DNA of 64,000 nt from Metopolophium dirhodum (GCF_019925205.1 NC_083560.1:119819062-119883061), one strand, 5' to 3'. Positions 11,011 to 23,310 are shown, counted from the first letter of the stretch. Notes: generated from the sequence alone by a model not told the origin. Translations and numbers: made by a program.

Positions 11011-12400
11011 CTAATCAGTTCTCAAATGTGATGACCCATCGACGACTACTGAACCATAAATTACCTCAACACTTGTTGACAATGTATCCAAGGTCCACGT
11101 GTTGGTTTTGGGGTCGTATATTTCAATAGAGTCCAACCAAACGAGTAGTTCCGTTAAATCCGCCCATAACATACAATAAACCATTAAATGTGACAACTCC
11201 TATATTGAAAATTCAATTTAATTTCAATAAGTTTATTAGAAAGATTTATTATAGTTACTTGGATCGGAACAGCACCGTTGCATATCAGCAATTGAAGACC
11301 ATATTTAAGTAATTGGTGTATAGGCCTCAACACTTTTAAGATACACTGAATTATCATATTCCTGACAGTCACCACCAATAGCGTATATTACATCGCCTAA
11401 GATTACTATACCAGGGCCTCGGCGATTTGTAGACTTTTGTGTGACTGGTATCCATATGTTAAGGGTGGGATCATAACATTCAACAGATTTCAAAGCAAAT
11501 GGGTATTTATAACCACCTACCTACAGAGTTTAAATAAATTAAATGTAAGAATTAAAAACTAATAATTTAAAAAAAAAAATTTTACCACTTATAAAAGATT
11601 ATTGAGTACTGCAACACCGAGGTTCATTCTCCCAGTAGACATATTATCGCCATTCTTGAACACTCACGTCAAAAACCTCTGCACTATTCAACTGAGAATC
11701 ACCAATAATTTCTCCGCCTACCTAGCATTGAATAATAATATTTATTGAAATAACACAAAATTGGTAATGAGTTAGGGAACCTAACCTATTGGTATACTTA
11801 CAGCATAAATACGATCATCTAATACGCCAACTCCGTAAAAACTTCGATCGACTAACATGTCAACTGTTGGTTTCAATTGAAGTGATTGTGAAGATAAATC
11901 AAGCATTGCAATGGATATTAAATTAATGTACTTATTACCGAAGGCAAAAACTAAATGATCCTTTATTAAGACTAGAGCACATAATTCAAACTTCATATTC
12001 ATTTTTATTGTCTTATGCAATAGTTTGATTGCTGGATCATACCAGCTAGTGTAACTATGTCCTATTCCTGATGAATTACAAATGGCAAGAAGAAACTGCA
12101 AAAAAATAAGTAAACAGAATGATATTGAAAAGATAATTTGAAATCTGAATTCAATAATACTTTAAGTCCAGTCAGTCTAGGTGAATTACGAATTGTTTGT
12201 GGCATAGTAATGTGCCGATGTTTCTTTACAATATGGAAATTTGAAGCTTCATTGACAAAATCTTTACCTAAAAAATTTATAATTATTATATAATATTATA
12301 AATTTACAGTAAAAGCATAATGGCGAAAAAATACATACATTTAGAATTATTTTTAATAAGAGGATTCTCGTCTACTTTTAGTGATATATACTCTTGGAGT

Positions 12401-12494
12401 AATTAAAGAAAACTTACAAAAAATGTATTTATATGTATTCTTCAGAACTTGATAACAACTCCATACAGTTATAAAAGTCAGCAAATTCTTTGAT
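12401..12494 (-). repeat. Duplicated kelch exon end, copy 1
   Basis: 94 bp repeated at 12924-13017 with 4 mismatches. It codes IKEFADFYNCMELLSSSEEY and then hits TAA (AUA-UAA, where copy 2 has AUA-AAA). It includes the splice donor and intron start (TTGTAAGTTTTCTTTAATT) and abuts the exon carrying EYISLKVDENPLIKNNSK directly. Confidence 0.88.
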
Positions 12495-12923
12495 TTTATA
12501 TTGGCATTAGTATAACTGCCTTATATATCATACTGTAGCAGTATAGTCTAGCAATCAGCAATCAAGCTGAAAATTAAATATTTAATTTAATAAACTGCCA
12601 AAAACTTATACATAATGCAAAAATGTACAAAATATTTAGGTAAATTATCTACTCAAACGAAAACCCATCTGTAATTAGTATTTTTGAATCATTTGATTCT
12701 ATTATTTTCCTTACAAACAGATAAATAAACTTCCCATATTATATAATTAAATAAAATTATTAATTTTAGTAGCCATACTTTTTCTTCAAACAGAACATTA
12801 ATGTCATTACAAGAGATTAGATTAATAATTTCTTCAGAAGACAAAGATAGAAACTCATCTGTTTCAATAAATTTTCTGAAAAGCGTGAGTGATCATAATG
12901 TATACAATTCACTGATAGTGTAA

Positions 12924-13017
12924 AATTAAAGAAAACTTACAAAAAATGTGTTTTTATGTATTCTTCAGAACTTTACAACAACTCCATACAGTTATAAAAG
13001 TCAGCAAATTCTTTGAT
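12924..13017 (-). repeat. Duplicated kelch exon end, copy 2 (original position)
   Basis: This copy sits at the 3' end of exon 13123-12941. It has TAA where copy 1 has the Ser codon of ELLSSSEE, but keeps KTHF where copy 1 is stopped. The two copies therefore carry different lesions. Confidence 0.88.
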
Positions 13018-13704
13018 ACCAAGGTCCAAGACAATTTGATAGATTCATTTGTTTTTTTAAAAACTCAACATATACGCCTTTTACATCATCCAACTGTAAG
13101 AGCATAGAAGCTGGTAACAAATCCTAAACAAATAAACAATAATAATGAATTTAGATCATGTAATGAATATTTTTTTAAAGTGTAAAATAAATTTGTAGAA
13201 ATTGATTGACATTTTCATGTTATAGAGCGTTTCATTTTTAGACTTAAAGAAGAAAATGAATAGTTCAGTTGGAAATTCATGAACATTATTCTTCAAATTG
13301 TAAATAGATAATCTCTTAAAAAAAAAAAACAGTCACAATTGCATTTAAAAAGCGTAGTTTAAGGATTGAAAATTTAAAACACGATTTCTCAGATGTACCC
13401 ATTTTATTGTGTGAACAAAAATTAAAAAAATTATATAAAAAGTCTGTTTATAAGATAATTTAAACTCAAACTTAACCGTAATTAGATATATTTTAAACAG
13501 AGAACAAAATTATAATTAATATTTTTTAAGGTGTAAAATATATAAATAAAATATAGGTAATAAATCAAAATTTCAAAACAAATCTTTTTTATCTTTTAAA
13601 CTAACAAATCTTGTTATTTTTTAAAATAATTTCAAAATATTGTTATAATTATATAGACTGACAGACTGTTTAGCTCAAAATTGTTTTCTTTATACAATGA
13701 TTAT

Positions 13705-13726
13705 TATATATATATATATATATATT
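13705..13726. repeat. (TA)n microsatellite
   Basis: About 11 TA units in the kelch intron between 14075 and 13123. Confidence 0.9.
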
Positions 13727-14535
13727 TATTTATTTTGGAATAAATGACAATCTGAAATATCTATTTGGATAAATATTATAACATAAATTAAACTTAAGAA
13801 TAGTAAAATATGCTATCTTCAATATTATATCATTGAATTCAAATTGAACACATCCATTAAAATGACCCACACGACTCCTCATACGTAGAGCAGACCAATC
13901 CCCACTTGCCCATCTCTTTTTTTTTTTTAATTTTTATTACCTATGGTAGGTATACCGAAAACACCACATAAAAATCTATATTGTGTGGCAATTTCATCAC
14001 TACATGTCTACATCCTTTTATTTGATACATAGCCAATGGCTATTAAAAATTTAATAATTATATTATATACCTACCATTACATTTTGTTCGGTCACCATTA
14101 TTTTGCCAGTATAAATAAAATCAATCAAGAGTTGTATAATGTTAGAATCTAACATCTAAACTCTTATATTTACAACATATTTTGCTCCTTCGGCAAAACT
14201 GGTGAACATTAAACAGAAATATGGACAAGCTGATACTAAGACAACTTTATGCCCACATATTATATTACTATCATCTGTTTTTAACCTAATATCACATAAA
14301 ACTTCTTCTCTAAAAACATAAAATACATTATTATTATTATTTATTTTTATAGCAACTAAAATGACATACTCAAAATGTCATACTTTCGTAAACATTGTAG
14401 TACTTCAAAAAAACTGTGAGTATCACGGCTATTTTTATATATTTTAGGTTTACATCCATTGAATTTCAGAACTTGCTTTTGACCATTTCTCCATGGTATA
14501 ACATGTTTTATGGAATCCATCTCTTTTATGGACAT

Positions 14536-17024
14536 AACACCTTAAAAATATAATAAAAATGATAGATTATTTATATTATTTTTGTGAATAGCTACTAAAT
14601 TTTGTTATGTTATGTTACAGTTTATAAATTTATTACTCAAAAATAATTTAAATCTAATTATAATTATTGGTATCTACCTAATAAACAAAAACATGTTTAA
14701 TGTATGATTTAATATTATTAAAATGAATAAGGTAATTACTTAGTGCCTACAAAATGTATTATTATATTTCATGCTTGACAAAATATAACATTTTATTTTT
14801 ATTTTTTTAATTTTTGCTTCAATATATACCTAATACTTTTGGAATTTTGTCAAAATAAACAGAAATACAGAATAACTATTAAATATGCAGTAATAATCGA
14901 AAAAAAATCGACATTTACTATTACTATTAGTATTCGTAAAGATACTAACAAAAATTCCAAAAATGTGATAATGAAAATATGGGATTGCATAAAAATATTG
15001 CTCTAGAATAATAATGACATTAGCACAGACGTAATACCACAAATGATAAAATACCAATTAAAATAGTTAGTAATTACTGTTATAACTATAATAATATTCT
15101 TTATAGTAATAACATAAATAATATTTTAAAAATGTTTTTAAGTTAATTCACAATTGGCCAATAAATAGAGACAGTATAATAGGTACATTTATATTTATTA
15201 ATGATTAAGTATTATTAATTAATATGATAAGGTATTATTAATTAATATAATTAGGTATTATTAAAGTATTTATATAATACACAGATTTCTATATAGCACA
15301 GAAGTGTAGTATAGTGTAGTGTAGTGTAGAAGTCTGAGATATAAAATCATCAAAAAATAATAATTTTGCTAATTTTATCAAATTGTATTTGTATTATTAT
15401 ATCACAATCATAATATTGTTTAGAGATAGTATTTAGTATATTATAAATGTTTACATTTTTATATTTTACGGCCTACGATAAAATTGTTAACTACCGAAAG
15501 AACATGAAATATTCTTATAAACGTTATATTTTTATTATATTTTATTACAGGAAAGTACCTGCGACTTGAGTTGTTACAATAAATAACATAACATATTTTA
15601 TGTCATAGAAAATTATAAATAATTAATACCTACATTATTTGATAACTGGTAAATATCCACCAAGACAACGATAACATACTTCTTCTTTACGTAAAAACAA
15701 CAACATGGTACCTTTATGGATATAACAATATATTATATACATTTAAAAATACTTAAATGATGACCATCAGCAATAGAGATTAGTAAGTTTTAGTTTAATA
15801 AACTGTAATAAATTAGTAGCTAGAATACACCGTTTTTGGTAGATAAATACATATTGTGTACAGTTTTTTAGAAGGTAGCATACGCGAGTACCACCTACCT
15901 ACCTTAAAATATGATAAAGTACTTGATTGAATATAATACACATATTAATAATATTAAGGATGTACTTACCTATTATGTTTTGTAGTTAACTTCAGTTAGT
16001 ATTATACGTATCTATACTCTATAGCCGCAGTCCATAGTCTATACTCTATTACAGAGACAGCTGCATGTCAAGAGATGTTTATTTCTTATCACCCGCGTGT
16101 CGCGTAACTGCGTAAGAGAGTAGAAGACATGGCCACTTAGGAATGACTGAGTGACTGACCGACAGAATCATAGACCAATAGACTTAAGTCAGTTATAAGT
16201 TATAAGCGAGGTTATAAGTTAGTTATAATGTCTAATGTCTATGGACCGAATATTATATGACAATATTATGATAATATTATGATTTATGACCGAAGCCGAC
16301 GTTTGGTTATAATTTATTTTTCTTATCAATTATCATAAAATATCACGATTACGATCTATTTATGATAGGTATCGAATTATAATATTTGTTCAAATTTTAT
16401 TTTTCAGAACACAGAGATAATTTTTAATAGAATAAAATATATGGGTACGCTACGTACATATTTACACGCATATATTATGTAAAAGTGACAAACAAATTGA
16501 ACTAAAAAAAAATATTACCTCCATAGAAAATTCGCTCGGTACGAATTCAGATTCGCGAGACCTACCTCCAAGGTTGACGCCCAGTCTGAAGTCCGAATTT
16601 TTTTAGTTTTTTTTTTCTATAAATATTAATAAAATTTTATTTGCTTGTCAAAAAGAGTGAAAAATTAATAGGGCTGCTCCTGATAATATATTGTTACAAT
16701 AGCAGATGCTATTTTTAATTAATAGTTCCACAGTTCCTTTTTAAATTGAGCCAACGTTCCATTTTACCTAACTTAAACGATTCGTATGAACAAGAAAAAC
16801 TGATAAATAACATATTATACATATTAAAAATACAAATACATATTAGGTTTAGATATACTTAGAATTGTAACAAATTCCATTGTCATCGGTGTAATAAAGA
16901 TAAGATAGGTAGGTTCATCTCTTACAATATAAGATATATTTTATATTAAAAAAAATAATAATAATCCAAAAATATTGTAATAATGCACTCACGTCACGTA
17001 TAGACTTATATATAGGTGTTAAGG
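14536..17024. other. AT-rich stretch 5' of the kelch pseudogene
   Basis: No coding exon recognised upstream of the kelch start. A short tandem of TGTAG/TATAG units lies at 15304-15331. The word groups at 16000-16260 repeat TATACTC, TATAAGT and GACTGA but form no clear unit. A slightly GC-richer patch at 16520-16600 could be an old promoter or exon; no evidence decides. Confidence 0.3.
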
Positions 17025-17100
17025 CTGCCGTGGACCCCTGACATGAGTATCGCGGATCCCTAGGGAGCCGCGGACCACACGTTAAAAACCACTGACTTAG
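17025..17100 (-). mobile_element. hAT-like tip fragment
   Basis: On the minus strand it reads CAGTGGTTTTTAACGTGTGG TCCGCGGC, then GATCCGCG. Tips of this CAGTGGTTTTTAA type followed by 'GGTCCGCGG' are common in insect hAT elements. No second tip was found. Confidence 0.55.
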
Positions 17101-17159
17101 ATCATAACAATTGTTTATTTTATTTATTTACTGGTATTGATATCTATACTACTATATAG

Positions 17160-17235
17160 AATGAAGCCGCTTTTTTTTGTTCGGGATAAACTCCGAAACT
17201 ATACTTATTCAACCGTCGTGCAGTTTTTTTAAATT
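17160..17235 (-). mobile_element. Retroelement-like tail fragment
   Basis: Reads GGGATAAACTCCGAAACTAT on the plus strand, the reverse complement of the GTTTCGGAGTTTATCCC block at 45557-45573. A dispersed element tail in opposite orientation. Confidence 0.4.
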
Positions 17236-17817
17236 AAAGAGGACATCACAGAGAAGGTTTTAGGCATAAATTTAGTCCGATAAAGTTAATAAATAATTAG
17301 TTATTATTAATTAAAATAAACGTATAAACAAAAATATATGTAACGGTGTTTTTTCTTTTTTTAAAAATGCTTTAATTGTTAATTAAATACTAATTAAATA
17401 CCTAAAAATATTATAATAAAAAATACCAACTATAGGTAATCTAATAATTGAAAATATTTCTCGTTGAGTATATTATTTTTTCTATAGTAAATAAATAAAA
17501 TGAAATGAATCGTAACTTTATTGTATTTGTAATATTGTCATATAAAATTCAGTTTTATAATTATTTACGTTAGAGAAATACATTGAGGCATATTGTACCA
17601 AATGCAATAAATGGCATTGTGCACTGTGCCAATATTAGTTAGTCATAGAACTCACCATTGTAAAACTATAAGCAAAGTTATGGAGGAGATCCGTTCAGAT
17701 TTAATGAAAAATAAAGTTAACTTATGGTATGGTTAAAATGTTTTTGTCACGCCTGCACCAAAAGTTTAGTTTTTGATGATGGTTGAAGCGTTGGAAAGCG
17801 ACGTTTTTCCTTCCAGC

Positions 17818-17911
17818 GGGCGGAAAAGTGGGAATCCCTAAAAGTACCGGGCGGTAAAGTGGAATTCCCCAAAAGTACCGGGCGGTAAAATGGAAATCCT
17901 CAAGAGTACTG
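17818..17911 (+). repeat. 31-bp tandem repeat, three units
   Basis: Units begin GGGCGGAAAAGTGGGAATCC (17818), GGGCGGTAAAGTGGAATTCC (17849) and GGGCGGTAAAATGGAAATCC (17880), each ending in AAAGTACC or a variant. GC-rich compared with its surroundings. Confidence 0.88.
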
Positions 17912-18050
17912 AAACTGAACTCATACTGAACTCAGATGTCATGCGTATTCTCTGAACAAACAGACACTAAAATCTATACTACGGTCTAAATCCTAGCCTG
18001 AATTACCTTTGCGTGATGGCGCGATCAATGAACGCAGAGGCGTGACAAAA

Positions 18051-18160
18051 AATAGTATGTGTGGCTCGTGCGGGAAGGCAATTTCAGTATTGGGCGAAAT
18101 GCGGCCCTCGCCCGCGACTGAATTAGCTCACTTCCCGCCCTTGCCGCACAATATACTATT
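18051..18160. repeat. Imperfect inverted repeat, GC-rich
   Basis: The left end AATAGTATGTGTGGCTCGTG CGGGAAG pairs with the right end CTTCCCGCCCTTGCCGCACA ATATACTATT. The centre holds GGGCGAAATGCGGCCCTCGC. It looks like a 110-bp MITE. Confidence 0.6.
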
Positions 18161-18720
18161 ATAATTCAATATATTTAATAATTTTAAAAAAACTCTACTG
18201 TTTGAATTTTTTTAGAATACCTTATATATATATACCTATATATATGTTTTACAATGAAAAATAAAATTTTGTGAATCAAGTAAAATCAAGCTTAGCGTTA
18301 AATATAAATACGTTAAGAACGCAGAAGCGTGAAATAAAAGAAGAAATACAGAAACAATTTGAAGAGTAAGCATATCACCTAAATCAATAAAATGTAAACA
18401 ATATTAATATTTAAGTATGAAATATGAAATATTGGCACCTACATATTATCATATTATCTAACTACTATAACCTAACCTACGTAGGTAATTCGGTACTTGA
18501 GTAGACATACCTAACCTATATTATTACAAAATATATTTGAAAAAAATCTAGATAGTAACCCATTTCAGCTCTATGCAAATTTGGATTTTTACAACGAAAT
18601 ATAGATTTTCCGCAAACTAAGATTTATATTCTGCCCTCAAAAAGTTATAAAGTGTACTTACCAATAAGTAACGGTCGGTGGCTAGCCAAAATAACAACAG
18701 TATAGGCATTTTATAAAAAT

Positions 18721-18890
18721 TATAATTTATATATACATATAATAGGTAACTCCAATCCTCATAATTTCTAAATGTATGTAAATTCTTATTTTTTTAGAAA
18801 AATAAATAGATTTTGATAGTTTCAAATGCATTTTGGTGGTGAGGGAATGTGAGTATATCTCCTAAGAGATTTTTAAAAAAAAAAATTACT
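18721..18890 (+). repeat. 168-bp direct repeat, copy 1
   Basis: Repeated at 20343-20510 with essentially one substitution and a small difference in A-run length. Contains AGGTAACTCCAATCCTCATA and GCATTTTGGTGGTGAGGGAA. The near identity suggests a recent copying event. Confidence 0.9.
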
Positions 18891-19044
18891 GTAAACAAAT
18901 ATCACAGTTAAAAGATAAAACTGATAATAACTTACCACTACTATTACCCCTCCTGATATCATTTTTAACTGCCTAAAACGTATACCTACTTAATATAAAT
19001 ACCTATAGGTATACCTATATATAGAATAATATTCAATTTAAACT

Positions 19045-19115
19045 GCAAGGGGTGGAAAAGTGGGTAGCGCTCTGCTTTACAGTAGTTGTCGGGCATGTCA
19101 TTGTAATGGACGTAA
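19045..19115 (-). mobile_element. Family A fragment (GTGGG end)
   Basis: GGGTGGAAAAGTGGGTAGCG, then TGTCATTGTAATGGACG: this resembles the CACTTACCCACC end of family A read from the other strand (compare 60040-60100). Confidence 0.45.
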
Positions 19116-19479
19116 ATAATCAAGCTAAATAATATAAAAAAAAAAAATGCTAATATGAACATTTGGTGACAATTTCATCAGTTTTTTCGTTTTTGAATTG
19201 TAAAATATCAATTGATAAATTGAAAAAATCGATTGATGGGAATTCGTTAATTTACCAATGAATAGAGGTATCCTATCCTAAAACTGTTAAATTCAAAAAA
19301 TTAATATTACTTTTCGGTAAAGTGTTTATTAAGGTTAAGGTTACCTACTTACACTATTTTCGGCATTTTTTCAACATTTCAATTTCATATAATCTACTCC
19401 GTCAGCTTACATCACTGCTTCATGAATTAAAACTATTGTAATTACTTAATATTCAAATTGTTGACCAAACTTAACATAT

Positions 19480-20340
19480 TATTATCATTGATATTGTATA
19501 TTATGAAGAATATTATCTACCTGCGTGAAACTGGCACTACAAAGTTGGCACAATAATCTAAAACCATTCCAACAAACTCTACTCGGACTTTTTGGACGTT
19601 GTTGGACAATTGTTGGAATTTGTTGAAAGCTACATTCAAAGTTATGCAATTTCAAAGTTTGTAGTGCCAACTACATGACCAGCACTACATATGCAAATAA
19701 AAACATTAAAACTCTACCAACAATACTCATATAACATTGTTGGACATTGTTGGACACTTGTTGGAATTTGTTGGAACGTATTTCAAAAGTTATTCAAGTT
19801 CAAAGTTTGTAGTGCCAACTCCACAACCAGCACTACGAATCAAAAAAAAAAACGCTGAAAACTGATCCAAAAATATACTAATACAGTTTTGAGACATTGT
19901 TGGACTTTTGTTTGACATCGACTAAAAAAATATTCTGAATTAAAACGGTGTTAAGTAATTAAGTTTGGTTCATAAAAAAATGATATCTCAATTAAAATTT
20001 TTTAACCATCATTATATTGAAATCTAGTGTCAAACAACTTTAAAAAGTGGTCCAACAAACTTGTTAACACATCGTACAAGAAGAAAAATTTCTCCAACAA
20101 CTTTCTAAGTTTTTAAATCACAATTTTCTTCTAGCACTACATTTTTCGTTTTTTCACCTAATATTCACATTAAAAATTTTTAATTGTTATTATCTTGAGT
20201 TCTGGTGTCCAACAACTTTAAAAGGGGGTCCAACAAACTTGTTTACACATCATAGAACTAGAAAATTCATTCCAACAACTTTTCTATGTTTTTAAATCAC
20301 CATTTCCTTCTAGCACTCCATTTTTCGTTTTTTCACCTAA
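19480..20340. repeat. TTGTTGGA / TAGTGCCAA repeat domain
   Basis: The words GTTGGACATTGTTGGACA, TTGTTGGAATTTGTTGGAA and AAAGTTTGTAGTGCCAACT recur at about 19580-19680 and 19735-19830. A second unit of about 177 bp starts at 20031 and at 20208 (CAACAACTTTAAAA, then GGTCCAACAAACTTGTT, ending CATTTTTCGTTTTTTCACCT). No coding frame is conserved. Confidence 0.75.
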
Positions 20341-20342
20341 TT

Positions 20343-20510
20343 TATAATTTATATATACATATAATAGGTAACTCCAATCTTCATAATTTCTAAATGTATG
20401 TAAATTCTTATTTTTTTAGAAAAATAAATAGATTTTGATAGTTTCAAATGCATTTTGGTGGTGAGGGAATGTGAGTATATCTCCTAAGAGATTTTTAAAA
20501 AAAAAATTAC
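20343..20510 (+). repeat. 168-bp direct repeat, copy 2
   Basis: Near-identical to 18721-18890. It sits as the spacer between a forward unit ending in TTTTTCGTTTTTTCACCTAA and an inverted unit starting at 20513. Confidence 0.9.
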
Positions 20511-20512
20511 CA

Positions 20513-20720
20513 GAACTCAATATAATGACAATTAAAAATGTTTAATATGAATATTAGGTGAAAAAACGAAAAATGTAGTGCTAGAAGAAAATGGTGATTA
20601 AAAACTTAGGAAAGTTGTTGGAAGGAATTTTCTGGTTCTATGATGTGTAAACAAGTTTGTTGGACCCCCTTTAAAGTTGTTAGACACCAGAACTCAAGAT
20701 AATAACAATTAAAAATTGTT
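20513..20720 (-). repeat. Inverted unit of the TTGTTGGA repeat domain
   Basis: AGGTGAAAAAACGAAAAATG, TAGTGCTAGAAG, AACAAGTTTGTTGGACCCCC TTTAAAG and CACCAGAACTCAAGATAATA are the reverse complement of the units at 20031-20340. Confidence 0.85.
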
Positions 20721-21390
20721 AAATGTAATGTACAATATTTTAACCCCGGACACAAATTGTGTTAGTATATTATACATATTGTGCAAGAGCATAGATAACC
20801 ATTTTCATTGTATTATGTTATTATAGCACACGTAATACAATATTTAAAACTACGCATGAAGCCCAAAAACTACAAATCAAATTTTTTTTTATAATAATAT
20901 TTGTCCAAATAAAATATGGCAATTGTTTATAATGTTAATAATATGAATTAATACTGTCAAACTTGATTAATTTGAATTTGTTTAACTCAAAATCGTCGAG
21001 TGAAACTTTTAACATAAACTTCGAGTTAATTAAGTCTGACTGTATTATTTTTAAGTACTTTGTGTATTGGAAAATTGCTATAAGAACAACACCTATATAT
21101 CACGGAGTGTAATCGTGTTGCGTCTTTTGCAGAGTATATAAAGGTAAGACTGTCGCAATTGTGTTGCACTAATACCATTTGATTATTACATTTTAATAAT
21201 ATATATAATATAGTATATCTATATATACGTACCTTTAATGTAATTTCATAAATCATAATTTATATTTTAAACATAATATTACGTTATAACTGTTTTAAGT
21301 GTATTGATAAATCAAACTATAAGAATCATGAAATCAAAAAATTATACATATTATAATATTGTAATATTTACCATTATTTTTTTTATATTT
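20721..21390. other. AT-rich stretch
   Basis: Nothing named. One 76-codon open frame on the minus strand has no recognisable motif and normal AT-rich composition. Confidence 0.3.
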
Positions 21391-21394
21391 TCAG

Positions 21395-21422
21395 TCGAAG
21401 ACGACGAAGATGACGATGTCAG
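21395..21422 (+). other. Candidate acidic micro-exon (28 nt)
   Basis: The segment follows a pyrimidine-rich TTTTTTTTATATTTTCAG and is followed by GTAATA. One phase reads GAA GAC GAC GAA GAT GAC GAT GTC, giving EDDEDDDV. Acidic micro-exons of this kind occur in chromatin or nucleolar proteins, but no flanking exon can be tied to it here. It could equally be chance. Confidence 0.25.
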
Positions 21423-21839
21423 GTAATATACCTAAGTAATAAGTAGGTATTACTATCCGTATGAACTATGAACAGACTTTGTCTTCTTTGAAAAAATTCA
21501 AGTGCAACAATCTTAATAATATTATATCTGATCCTCTAATAGAGACAACAGTAATGATGAAAGTAAATTGTAGAGACGTCTGTCATAGGACTAGTTAAAC
21601 CGTTGAACTGTTTGGTACTGATTAGTATAATATATTGAAAACTGAAAAGTAACTATTGTACTGAATTTCTGACTACTGGAGAATGGAGGTGGCATCTGAC
21701 TGAGAGGAGAGATGGCTGCCGCGAATCGATATATTATATTATTCAGTATGCTGGAACTCGTTTCCCCCTCTCACAATTTTGTAGATTGCCATCAAATTTG
21801 TCTGTCATCGGGGAAATCGATCATCTCTTAAAATATAGA

Positions 21840-22880
21840 AGAATTACCTTAGATACTTTAAATTTTCCCCAAATGTTTATATTAGTATTCATGATAACAT
21901 TTTTAAAATATCTTGACTCTTTTTGAGCGATATGTATATTATAAACAGTTTTAATTTTCAATTTTTTCCATAAATGTGGATAAATATTTTTTTGCTGGGC
22001 CAAAAAGCTTGAAAATTGAATACACGTTTCCTGCTTTTAAGTTGTTATTATAGTTATTACAGTTTTTTCTAATAATCATTTAGACTTAAAAGTTAATGAT
22101 TTGACAAAATTCGTCAAAACCACGTTAATTTACAAATTATATTGTAGTTAAAAAAGTATTAATGGTTCAATCAATAGACAAAAAATCTAAAAATATTTAT
22201 AAATACAGTTTTTTTATAGATAGTTTATATTGATAAATGGTAATGAAATAAATAACTTTAATAGTAATATACATATATCATAAAATATACCTTGTAATAT
22301 AGACAGACCAAAATAAATACAGAGCTCAAAATCTTATTTCCTATGAAATAATTTATCATTAAATTTAAATTTAAATTATATTTACATTATACGCCACAAA
22401 ACATAACTTAATACAATAATAACAACATTTAATGTGCCCCTATAATAAACACAATAAAATAACTGTACCTTGTACTATATTATATTAATCAAAATTATGT
22501 ATGAGGTACTTAACATTGTCATATATTATATTATATTTTGTAATTAAAAATATGCAACAACAATAACACATTTTATACCTATGTAGTATGTACCTTTTCA
22601 ATAAATAAAAACAAAAGCTATCGCACAAACAAGTATGATAGCTATAGCTAGGTCAATGGTATAAGTACCTACGAGTTTACTTATGCGCGGCTAATTTGAA
22701 ATTTCAACAACAATATTCAGTATTAACTACTATTAATGCTACTCACTATTTTTGCTTCAATACAAAATTTAACACATACATTACAGTGACTTACTCAATG
22801 ATGAATTTTCGAAAAAATCTATGTCGTTTTTTTGGAGTAGGTTCCTAACTCAACAACAAATAACGTAGATACTATAAATT
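21840..22880 (+). mobile_element. Family A copy, degraded
   Basis: ATTTTCCCCAAATGTTTATA, then GGGCCAAAAAGCTTGAAAAT and, near 22775, TTACAGTGACTTACTCAATG match family A copies in order in the forward orientation. The middle (22250-22700) is diverged or replaced by AT-rich sequence. Confidence 0.55.
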
Positions 22881-23302
22881 TTCACCAAATGTTTATTTTG
22901 TAATTTTCAATACATCATTTTCTGCCTATTATCAGTACTTAACTAATTTTATATAATGGTTTTAATAATTTATTAATTTTCTTGTCATAATCGGGTCCAA
23001 ATTATCTGTAAATGGTTAAAAATAGTTAGCTGGTTTAGCTTGAATGTTTTCTATAATCCGGTCAAATAACATAGATTAATAATCATAGTCTATAGACTTA
23101 ACTACTCAAGGCAATGTAATATTGAATTTAAATTTTATATAACGAAATTACAAAACATTTGAATATTTATTATTTAATATTAGTCTGTTGTGTATTTTGT
23201 ACAAAATCCCACTTGCCTACAATAATATGAAATCATTTCATAAAAAAATGGATTACCTCAATGGCATATTATTAGTTATTAAATTATATTTTATAGTATT
23301 GT
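22881..23302. other. AT-rich stretch
   Basis: No gene or paired termini seen. Confidence 0.3.
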
Positions 23303-23310
23303 ATAGTCTT

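Larger units (their letters stand above)
11011..14535 (-). pseudogene. Kelch-like (BTB-BACK-Kelch) gene, intron-bearing pseudogene
   Basis: Ten exons read from 14535 down: 14535-14370 (start MSIKEMDSIKH), 14307-14075 (BTB: VLCDIRLKTDD, HKVVLVSACPYF, LLIDFIYTGKIMVTEQNV), 13123-12941 (BTB/BACK: LLQLDDVKGVYVEFLKKQM), about 12875-12780 (BACK: IETDEFLSLSSEEIINLI), about 12406-12339, 12267-12161 (MPQTIRNSP), 12095-11802 (kelch: GVGVLDDRIYA), 11721 to about 11587, 11520-11259, 11199-11011 (FNGLLYVMGGFNGTT). Splice sites and phases mostly fit, so this is an unprocessed copy. KLHL proteins are substrate adaptors of Cullin-3 ubiquitin ligases, and aphids have expanded families. Lesions: TAG at 14156-14158, a 7-bp insertion with frameshift near 13020, TAA at 12973-12975, a frameshift and stop near 11600-11640, TAA at 11305-11307, and a frameshift near 11130. 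No functional product is expected. Confidence 0.88.
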
